Position numbers and translations under genes: made by a program. This document shows, piece by piece, positions 56,620 to 62,973 of a DNA stretch of 62,973 bases (the stretch's first letter is position 1; every line of letters begins with the position of its first letter). The DNA comes from Speluncibacter jeojiensis (GTDB lineage Bacteria; Actinomycetota; Actinomycetes; Mycobacteriales; Mycobacteriaceae), in the NCBI RefSeq assembly GCF_029589495.1, contig NZ_JAAIVF010000002.1, positions 728,353 through 791,325 of the forward strand. The letters run 5' to 3'. The notes under the pieces were generated by a model, which was given only the letters and a program-made list of their open reading frames with translations, was not told where the DNA came from and ran no database searches.

Positions 56620-57267
56620 GTGACCACCCCCCGATCCCGCGGAGCCGTCCCGTCCGGTCGCGCGTCGCGATCGTCGGGGCGGCAGACCCGGTCCGCACTG
56701 CTGCGGGCCGCGACCGACCTGTTCCTCGAACACGGGGAGTCGGTGCCGCTGTCGGAGATCTGCTCGCGAGCCGGCGCGCACCCCAACCAGGTCACCTACT
56801 ACTTCGGCTCGAAGGAACGCCTGTTCGTCGAGGTCGCGTGCGCGGCGGTGCTGCGGGCCGGTCGGCATGCGGAAGAGTCCGCGCTGGGCGCCGACACCGT
56901 CCGCGGGTACACGCGCACGCTGGTGTCGACGCTGCTCGGACCCGACGCGCCGAGCGTGCGACTGTTCGTGGCGGCGATGCTGCTCGCCAGTCGCCGGCCC
57001 GGGCTGGACGAATTGATCACCGAGGCCCTCACCACGCTGCACGCCGCGGGCGAGCAGGCCCTGATCCGAACCCTGGAGAGCAGGGGCTGGGTGCTGCGCG
57101 CCGGCGTCGACGTGGAGGCCCGCGCCTTCTGGTCCGCGATCTTCGGACTGGCCATCCAGAAGGCTGCCACCGAGGACCGCTTCGGCTACTCGCTCGAGGA
57201 TGCGGTGACGGTGGTGTTCACCCACCTGCAGATCCCCGAATCGGTGCTGGACAGCGCCCTGAACTGA
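56620..57267 (+). CDS. TetR-family regulator of acyl-CoA operon
   Basis: 215 aa from a GTG with GGAGG 4 nt upstream. HTH in residues about 27-72 (SEICSRAGAHPNQVTYYFGSKERLF). The C-terminal domain resembles TetR proteins of the kind found with fatty-acid genes. First gene of an operon with an acyl-CoA ligase, acyl-CoA dehydrogenase and thioesterase, so an acyl-CoA ligand is likely. Confidence 0.87.
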   Translation: MTTPRSRGAVPSGRASRSSGRQTRSALLRAATDLFLEHGESVPLSEICSRAGAHPNQVTYYFGSKERLFVEVACAAVLRAGRHAEESALGADTVRGYTRTLVSTLLGPDAPSVRLFVAAMLLASRRPGLDELITEALTTLHAAGEQALIRTLESRGWVLRAGVDVEARAFWSAIFGLAIQKAATEDRFGYSLEDAVTVVFTHLQIPESVLDSALN

Positions 57268-57302
57268 TCGACCGCGAACTTCTCGCACATTGGAGAACCA
57301 CG

Positions 57303-58805
57303 ATGGACATGCTCGGCGCCTTCGACAGCAACGTCCGTAAGACCCCCGCCAAGGACTTCCTGCGTCAGGACGGGGAATCCGTCACGTACGCAGACGCTTT
57401 CGAGCACACTCGGCGTGCTGCTGCGGCACTGCGCGACCTCGGGGTCCGGTCCGGTGACCGCGTCGCGCTGATGTGTTTCAACACGACCGGATTCGTCTAC
57501 GCCATGTTCGGGGCCTGGCGTCTCGGCGCGACCGTCGTGCCGGTCAACCACAAGCTGCAGGCGCCGGAGGTCGACCGGATCCTGGGCCACTGCCGGGCGT
57601 CGGTCTGCATCGCCGACGGCGCGCTCGGTCCGGTGCTCGACGGGCTGCGAACGTCGCTCCGGTTGGCCACCACCGACAGTCGCCACGACGGGCTCGCACA
57701 CTTCGACGACCTGGTCGCCGCCGCGGAGGGCATCGACGGCACCGCGCCGGCCGAATCCGATCCGGCCGAGATCCTCTACACCTCCGGGACCACCGGTGCG
57801 CCGAAGGGCTGCGTGCACAGCCATCGCGGGGTGACGCTGACGGCGATGGTCGCCGCGCTGGGCCTGTCGATCACCCGCGAGGAGCGGTTGCTGATGGCGG
57901 TGCCGATCTGGCATGCCTCGCCGCTGAACAACTGGCTGATGAGCACGACCTACATGGGCGGCACCGTCGTCCTGCTCCGCGAGTACCATCCGCAGAAGTT
58001 CCTGGAAACGGCTGCGCAGGAGCGGATCACCCTGTGCTTCGGCCCGCCGGTGATCTACACGACCGCGATGAACGCGGTCCCCGACTTCGACAGCTACGAC
58101 CTGAGTGCCGTGCGGGGATGGATCTACGGGGGCGGTCCGATCGGGGCAGACGTGGCACGCCGGCTCGTCGACAGCTACCGCACCGACCGCTTCTTCCAGG
58201 TCTACGGGATGACCGAGACCGGACCACTCGGCAGTGTGCTCTACCCCGAAGAGCAGGTGTCCAAGGCCGGTTCGATCGGGCGAGAGGCGCTACCCGGGGT
58301 GGACATGCGCGTGGTCCGACCGGACGGCGCCGATGCCGCCGACGGTGAGGTCGGCGAGATCTGGCTACGTACCGAGACCGTGATGCTCGGCTATCTCGAC
58401 GCCCCCGGGGCCACCGCGGAGGCGTTCGCCCAAGGCAATTGGTACCGCACGGGCGACATCGCCCGCGTCGACGAGGACGGCTACCTGTTCATCGTCGACC
58501 GCGCCAAGGACGTCATCATCACCGGCGGTGAGAACGTCTACTCGAAGGAGGTCGAGGACGCGATCACCGCTCACCCCGACGTCCTCGACGTCGCCGTGAT
58601 CGGCCGGCCGCACCCGGAATGGGGTCAGACCGTCGTCGCGCACGTCGTGATCCGCGAGGGCGCCGCCGTGAACGGGGATACGTTGCGCGCCTTCCTCACC
58701 GACCGACTGGCCCGGTACAAGGTCCCGCGCGGGTATGTCTTCGCCGCGGCCATCCCGCGTACCCCCAGCGGCAAGGCGCAGAAGCACCTGCTCCGCACCG
58801 CCTGA
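57303..58805 (+). CDS. CaiC-like acyl-CoA ligase
   Basis: 500 aa from ATG 57303 (TTGGAG 7 nt upstream). ANL motifs: YTSGTTGAPKG near 157, GMTETGP near 302, WYRTGDIARVDEDGY near 380, GENVYSKEVED near 410 and the catalytic Lys in TPSGKAQKHLL. It resembles crotonobetaine/carnitine-CoA ligase-type proteins, which take short or medium carboxylic acids. Gap of 35 nt to the regulator and 41 nt to the dehydrogenase. Confidence 0.9.
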   Translation: MDMLGAFDSNVRKTPAKDFLRQDGESVTYADAFEHTRRAAAALRDLGVRSGDRVALMCFNTTGFVYAMFGAWRLGATVVPVNHKLQAPEVDRILGHCRASVCIADGALGPVLDGLRTSLRLATTDSRHDGLAHFDDLVAAAEGIDGTAPAESDPAEILYTSGTTGAPKGCVHSHRGVTLTAMVAALGLSITREERLLMAVPIWHASPLNNWLMSTTYMGGTVVLLREYHPQKFLETAAQERITLCFGPPVIYTTAMNAVPDFDSYDLSAVRGWIYGGGPIGADVARRLVDSYRTDRFFQVYGMTETGPLGSVLYPEEQVSKAGSIGREALPGVDMRVVRPDGADAADGEVGEIWLRTETVMLGYLDAPGATAEAFAQGNWYRTGDIARVDEDGYLFIVDRAKDVIITGGENVYSKEVEDAITAHPDVLDVAVIGRPHPEWGQTVVAHVVIREGAAVNGDTLRAFLTDRLARYKVPRGYVFAAAIPRTPSGKAQKHLLRTA

Positions 58806-58846
58806 TATCGGCCCCTCCCACTCCGCCACACCGAATGAGGAACACC

Positions 58847-60538
58847 ATGACCGTCACCCCGCACCGCGACGTCACCCATCCCGCCCCGCACGTGACCCAC
58901 GAGGTCCTCAACCAGGCCACCGCACGGGTCGACGTCAACGAGTACACGCTGAACGCGGTGCTCACCGAGGCGGTCGACCGCCACGACGGAGGTTGGGCTG
59001 CAACCGAGTTGACCGAGATCGGCGAGTACGTCGGCACCGAGTCGTTCCAACACGATGCGGAGCTCGCCAACACGATCACCCCGCAGCTGCACACCTTCGA
59101 CCGCTGGGGCCACCGCATCGACGAGGTCGAGTACCACCCGGCCTATCACCGGATCATCTCGGCCGCGGTCGCGCACGGTGCGCACACCCGCTCGTGGGCG
59201 GACCCGCGTCCGGGTGCGAATGTCGTTCGCGCTGCGGCGTTCATGATGTTCTCTCAGATCGAGCCGGGCCACGCGTGCCCGGTGTCGATGACGCACGCCG
59301 TGATCCCGTCGCTGCAGCTGCAGCCAGATGTCGCCGCCCAGTGGGTGCCGCGGGCGCTGTCACGGTCCTACGAGCCCCGATTGGACGCTCCCGCAAAGCA
59401 GTCGGCGATCTTCGGCATGTCGATGACCGAGAAGCAGGGCGGCTCGGACGTCCGCGCGAACACGACGGTCGCGGTGCCCGCGGGTGCGGGCGGCCCCGGC
59501 GCCGAGTACCTGCTCACCGGGCACAAGTGGTTCTGCTCCGCGCCGATGTCCGACGCCTTCCTGGTGCTCGCCCAGGCGAAGGGCGCTGCGGGCGAGGGAT
59601 TGTCATGCTTCCTGCTGCCGCGCATCCTTCCCGACGGCACCCGCAACGTGTTCCGTATCCAGCGACTGAAGGACAAGCTGGGCAACAAGTCCAACGCCTC
59701 CTCGGAGATCGAACTCGACGGCACCGTCGGCGTGATGGTCGGCGAGCCCGGCCGCGGCGTGCGCACGATCATCGAGATGGTCGCCCGGACGCGGCTCGAC
59801 TGCATCCTCGGGTCGACCGCAGGCATGCGCCAGTCGGTGGCCGAGGCACTCTGGCACGCCCGGCACCGGGCCGCGTTCGGCCGGACGCTGGCCGATCAGC
59901 CCGCGATGGCCGCGGTGCTCGCCGACCTCGCGCTCGAGTCGGAGGCCGCCACGGTCACCGCGATCCGGCTGGCCCGGGCACACGATGAGGACGCCGGCGA
60001 TCAGGAGCGCGCGTTCCGGCGGCTCGCGACCGCTGTGGCCAAGTACTGGATCTGCAAGCGCGGGCCGCACCACGCCTACGAGTCGCTCGAATGCCTCGGC
60101 GGCAACGGCTATGTCGAGGACTTCCCGCTGGCGCGCCGGTACCGGGAGCAGCCGGTGATGGCCGTCTGGGAGGGCTCGGGCAACGTGATCGCACTGGACG
60201 TGCTGCGTGCGATGACCCGGGAGCCGGAGTCGGTTGCCGCGTTCGACGCCGAGGTGAGTCTCGCTCGGGGCGCGAACGCGACGCTCGATGCCCATCTCGA
60301 CCGGGTGCGCATCCAACTCGGGGAGCTCACCGGGGTCGCGCCCGAGCAGGCGCAGTTGCGGGCCCGCACGGTCGTCGAGTCGATGGCGCTGGCGCTGCAG
60401 GCGTCGCTTCTGGTGCGCTTCTCCCCCGCCGCCACGTCCGACGCCTTCATCGCGGCCCGGATCGGCGAGAGCCGCGGGCACGAGTACGGCACGCTGCCCG
60501 CCGGGGTGGATACGCGCGCGATCCTGCTGCGGCACTGA
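58847..60538 (+). CDS. AidB-like acyl-CoA dehydrogenase
   Basis: 563 aa. AidB-type N-terminal helical domain (THEVLNQATARVDVNEYTLN), flavin-binding acyl-CoA dehydrogenase core with GMSMTEKQGGSDVRAN near 205-220 and WFCSA, and the C-terminal helical bundle (CLGGNGYVEDFPLARRYR). E. coli AidB binds DNA and is induced by alkylation; in this operon a fatty-acid role is more likely. It lies between a ligase and a thioesterase. An ATG 12 nt upstream is an alternative start. Confidence 0.9.
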   Translation: MTVTPHRDVTHPAPHVTHEVLNQATARVDVNEYTLNAVLTEAVDRHDGGWAATELTEIGEYVGTESFQHDAELANTITPQLHTFDRWGHRIDEVEYHPAYHRIISAAVAHGAHTRSWADPRPGANVVRAAAFMMFSQIEPGHACPVSMTHAVIPSLQLQPDVAAQWVPRALSRSYEPRLDAPAKQSAIFGMSMTEKQGGSDVRANTTVAVPAGAGGPGAEYLLTGHKWFCSAPMSDAFLVLAQAKGAAGEGLSCFLLPRILPDGTRNVFRIQRLKDKLGNKSNASSEIELDGTVGVMVGEPGRGVRTIIEMVARTRLDCILGSTAGMRQSVAEALWHARHRAAFGRTLADQPAMAAVLADLALESEAATVTAIRLARAHDEDAGDQERAFRRLATAVAKYWICKRGPHHAYESLECLGGNGYVEDFPLARRYREQPVMAVWEGSGNVIALDVLRAMTREPESVAAFDAEVSLARGANATLDAHLDRVRIQLGELTGVAPEQAQLRARTVVESMALALQASLLVRFSPAATSDAFIAARIGESRGHEYGTLPAGVDTRAILLRH

Positions 60539-60584
60539 GTTCTTCTCGCCGTGGTGGAACGGTTCTTCTCGCCGTGGTAGAACG
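60539..60584 (+). repeat. 23-bp direct repeat, two copies
   Basis: GTTCTTCTCGCCGTGGTGGAACG (one base over the limit shown as GTTCTTCTCGCC..GGAACG) at 60539-60561 is repeated with one change at 60562-60584. Each copy contains GTTC...GAAC in inversion. It fills the start of the gap before the thioesterase gene and could be an operator or a duplication. Confidence 0.85.
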
Positions 60585-60624
60585 AATTACAGTTTGCTGC
60601 ACACCGAGCGTCAGGAGTCCGACC

Positions 60625-61470
60625 GTGTCCACCACTGGAGCGGTGCCCACCGCGTTCTTCAGCCGTGCCGGCGACGTGTTCACGCCGCTGCGGCCCGCCA
60701 CGAGCAACTGGTCACCCGACATGATCCACGGTGCCTCTGTGTGCGGTCTGCTCGCCCGGGCACTCGAAGCCGCGGGCGGCGGGGAGAATTTCATTCCGAC
60801 CCGGCTGACGGTCGACATGTTCCGACCGGCGCGCACCTCTCCGCTGACCACCTCGACCACCACGGTGCGCGACGGCAACCGTATTCGCGTCGTCGATGCG
60901 GAGGCGATCCAGAACGGCGAGACGGTGGCCCGTGCGTCGGCCGTCTTCCTTCACCGCTCGGCGCCGCCGCCCGGCGAGATGTGGACGCGGGAAGAACACC
61001 CCGTGCCCCCGTCCGTCGACCTGGCGCCGCCGTCGGACCACCCGACCGCACCCTGGTTCGGCAGCGACGGACACCCGGACGGCTGGTCCAACTCACTCGC
61101 CGGCCACCAGGGAGCCAGCCGCAAGCGCATGTGGACGCACCAACTCGGCGTCGTCGAAGGCGAGGCGCCGTCCCCGTTCGCGCGCGCCGCCATGATCGGT
61201 GACGCGACCAGCCTGCTCACCAACTGGGGCTCATGCGGCGTCGGCTACATCAACGCCGACCTGACCCTTACGCTGTGCCGGGTTCCCGAGGGTCCGGAAC
61301 TGGGGCTCGAGGCCGACAACCACGTGAGCGCCGACGGCATCTCGGTCGGCACCGCGACCATGTACGACCGACACGGATCGCTCGGCACCTGCGTGGTCAC
61401 CGCGCTGTCGAACGTGCAACGCCAGATCGACTTCACCGACGAGGCGCACACCCCGCACGCCATGCGATGA
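60625..61470 (+). CDS. Acyl-CoA thioesterase-like (double hotdog) protein
   Basis: 281 aa from GTG 60625 (AGGAG 7 nt upstream). Two hotdog-fold halves joined in tandem, as in TesB: the first with WSPDMIHGASVCGLLARALE (the helix of a hotdog) and RLTVDMFRPA, the second with YINADLTLTLCRVP. The TesB Asp/Gln/Thr triad is not clear, so activity on CoA thioesters is by family only. Last gene of the acyl-CoA operon. Confidence 0.83.
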   Translation: MSTTGAVPTAFFSRAGDVFTPLRPATSNWSPDMIHGASVCGLLARALEAAGGGENFIPTRLTVDMFRPARTSPLTTSTTTVRDGNRIRVVDAEAIQNGETVARASAVFLHRSAPPPGEMWTREEHPVPPSVDLAPPSDHPTAPWFGSDGHPDGWSNSLAGHQGASRKRMWTHQLGVVEGEAPSPFARAAMIGDATSLLTNWGSCGVGYINADLTLTLCRVPEGPELGLEADNHVSADGISVGTATMYDRHGSLGTCVVTALSNVQRQIDFTDEAHTPHAMR

Positions 61471-61500
61471 CCGTGTCCTGACCCCACACAACGCCGGCGC

Positions 61501-61580
61501 CACAACAATCCGGCCCCGCAACAATCCGGCCCCGCAACAATCCAGCCCCACAACCGTCCAGCCCCACAACCGTCCAGCCC
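61501..61580. repeat. 16-bp tandem repeat, five copies
   Basis: Units CACAACAATCCGGCCC, CGCAACAATCCGGCCC, CGCAACAATCCAGCCC and two of CACAACCGTCCAGCCC, from 61501 to 61580; a degenerate sixth unit precedes them. The changes run in order along the array, suggesting stepwise duplication. It lies between two convergent genes. Confidence 0.95.
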
Positions 61581-61641
61581 CAGTGCCGTGCGCCGCCGCA
61601 CGGGCGTGCCGGATACAGGGGCCGTGCCGGGAAGATCGCGC

Positions 61642-62973
61642 CTATCCGCGCTCCCGTTCGACGACCCACGCGGCGATCTGCGCACGAGTCGTGAACTGCA
61701 GCTTGCTCAGCACGTGCTCGACATGCCATTCGACGGTGCGCTGCGAGAGGACGAGTTTGTCGGCGATGGCCCGGTTGGTCATGCCCTGGGCGACCAGTTC
61801 GGCAACCTGCTGTTCGCGTTTGGTCAGCGGTGACGGCGCCACATCTTTCTGCGCCTCCTGCTGCGGCACTCGCTCCGGGGCCCGCTCCTCGAGCGCGAAG
61901 GCGACCGCCTCGTCGATGTCGAACTCGTGGCCGCGGCGCAGCGCCGCCTCGTAGGCGCGCGAACTCAACGCCTTCGCCGCGTATTGCTGCGCCTGCGTGT
62001 GGTGGCCGAACATCTCGATCAGCGCGGCCGCCTGCGCGCCCTCCGATTCCCCCACCGCCGAGGCGGCACCGACCAGCACCGCTGCGCGTTCCGGCTGCTC
62101 GTTCTCGGCGGCGACGAGTGCCAGGGTGGCCAGGCACGTTCCCACCACCGGCCGATCCTCGATCATCCGCGCCAATCGCAGCCCTTCTTTGACGAATACC
62201 GGCCCGCGTTCGAGGTCGCCACGCTCGACCGCCGTGTAGCCGAGTTGCGAGAGCGCGTACGACCGATAGACCGACTCCCCCCGCTCCTCGGTGAGCTTGC
62301 GTGCCTGCTCCTGACAGTCGGCCGCACTCTCCGGCTCCTGCAACAGCCCCTTCGCGGCGCCGAGCGCCAACAATGCGGACACCTGGTGCAGCACATCCCC
62401 GGACTTCTCGAACACCGGCAACACCCGCCCCAAATGCGTGACCGCGCCGGCGAAGTCGCCGGAGAACAGCGCGAGAATCCCTCCAGCCGCGGTGACGAGC
62501 GCATGCAGCGTCTCGTCGTCGACCTCGTCGGCAATGGCGCGTGCTTCCTCGAGAATGCCCCGCCCGGCCTCGGCATTCATCTGCATCGCGGCCAGCACGG
62601 TGTCCTCGCTCAGGGCCATGGCGCGCACCATCGGATGACCGCCCGGCTTCGCCAGCGCCCGGCCGAGCCAGTAGCGGGCCTCGGTGATCCGCTGTCGGGC
62701 CACCCAGAACTCGTAGAGACTCGCGGCGAGGCGTAGTGCTGCGCCCGCACCATCGGGTTCGGACAGTGAAAACTCCATGGCCTCACGCAGATTGGCCTGT
62801 TCACGATCGAGCCGGTCGAGCCATTCGAGTTGCCCGGGACCGATCCACTCCGTGTGCGCCCGCAACGCCAACCGCTCAAACCAATCCCGATGCGCCCGCC
62901 GCACCCCCAACTCGCCACCACCACCACGGAGGCGTTCACGCCCATACTCACGCAACGTCTCGAGCATCCGATA
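61642..62973 (-). CDS. LuxR-type regulator with TPR-like repeats, N-terminus outside window
   Basis: 444 codons are visible; the start lies beyond the right edge (the frame is open at 62973 and begins YRMLETLREYGRERL, the usual middle of such proteins). The visible part holds helical TPR-like repeats (about visible residues 50-340) and ends in a LuxR HTH (LTKREQQVAELVAQGMTNRA, then LVLSQRTVEWHVEHVLSKL). The missing part should be a NB-ARC/AAA ATPase domain. Such large regulators (LAL/AfsR-like) respond to unknown signals. Convergent with the acyl-CoA operon across the repeat array. Confidence 0.85.
   Translation of the reverse strand, partial: YRMLETLREYGRERLRGGGGELGVRRAHRDWFERLALRAHTEWIGPGQLEWLDRLDREQANLREAMEFSLSEPDGAGAALRLAASLYEFWVARQRITEARYWLGRALAKPGGHPMVRAMALSEDTVLAAMQMNAEAGRGILEEARAIADEVDDETLHALVTAAGGILALFSGDFAGAVTHLGRVLPVFEKSGDVLHQVSALLALGAAKGLLQEPESAADCQEQARKLTEERGESVYRSYALSQLGYTAVERGDLERGPVFVKEGLRLARMIEDRPVVGTCLATLALVAAENEQPERAAVLVGAASAVGESEGAQAAALIEMFGHHTQAQQYAAKALSSRAYEAALRRGHEFDIDEAVAFALEERAPERVPQQEAQKDVAPSPLTKREQQVAELVAQGMTNRAIADKLVLSQRTVEWHVEHVLSKLQFTTRAQIAAWVVERERG

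Noticed and set aside
58847-60538. Assignment as the DNA-alkylation protein AidB itself
   Set aside because: The fold matches but the operon is for acyl-CoA chemistry; only AidB-like is supported.
61501-61580. CRISPR array or integration site
   Set aside because: Contiguous 16-bp units without spacers, no integrase or tRNA nearby.

Overview
High-GC DNA with GTG starts, many leaderless promoters and a typical mycolic-acid actinomycete gene set (fused MprF/LysRS LysX, cutinase-family protein, MMPL transporter, 13E12/DUF222 HNH protein, truncated haemoglobin, many acyl-CoA enzymes). I infer a Gordonia/Williamsia/Rhodococcus-like member of the Mycobacteriales; the species cannot be read from the sequence. 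No tRNA, rRNA, CRISPR array, transposase or phage gene was seen.

Layout. 1-4.7 kb: RraA-fold protein (cut by the left edge), PLP-dependent amino acid deaminase/aldolase, sucrase/ferredoxin-like protein, VOC protein and a long-chain acyl-CoA ligase. 5.2-9.3 kb: an export module with two SipW-type signal peptidases interleaved with four exported proteins, predicted to build surface protein structures. 9.4-14.2 kb: GNAT, two related secreted beta-rich proteins, a Baeyer-Villiger-type monooxygenase and a divergent AraC regulator. 14.4-21.1 kb: MMPL/TetR pair, S4 RNA-binding protein, LysX. 21.2-24.3 kb: two-component system, an 18-bp tandem repeat, a Phd/YefM-SRPBCC fusion and a SHOCT protein. 24.3-27.7 kb: MpaB-type oxygenase, DUF2771-like protein, histidine phosphatase, cutinase-like protein. 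27.9-34 kb: gltBD. 34-39.7 kb: an unannotated 38-codon ORF, beta-lactamase-fold lipoprotein, GDSL hydrolase, CHAP protein, DinB protein and P450. 39.8-44.7 kb: two tiny ORFs (37 and 30 codons) transcribed away from a TetR-controlled heterodimeric ABC transporter. 44.8-49.8 kb: membrane adenylyl cyclase with an apparent ACG start, SOS-controlled HNH protein, frameshifted DUF6226 gene, RES toxin-antitoxin pair. 49.8-56.5 kb: GDSL hydrolase, beta-propeller, GlbN, MerR/MFS pair, lipoprotein, Ntn amidase, methyltransferase. 56.6-61.5 kb: TetR, acyl-CoA ligase, AidB-like acyl-CoA dehydrogenase, thioesterase. The right edge holds the C-terminal part of a LuxR regulator.

The best candidates for undescribed biology are the two-peptide locus at 39.85-40.11 kb, and the Phd-SRPBCC one-component regulator candidate with an iteron-like array upstream at 23.2-24.0 kb. 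The double SipW module is the clearest multi-gene machine. Intergenic minisatellites of 16-18 bp recur at several gene ends.
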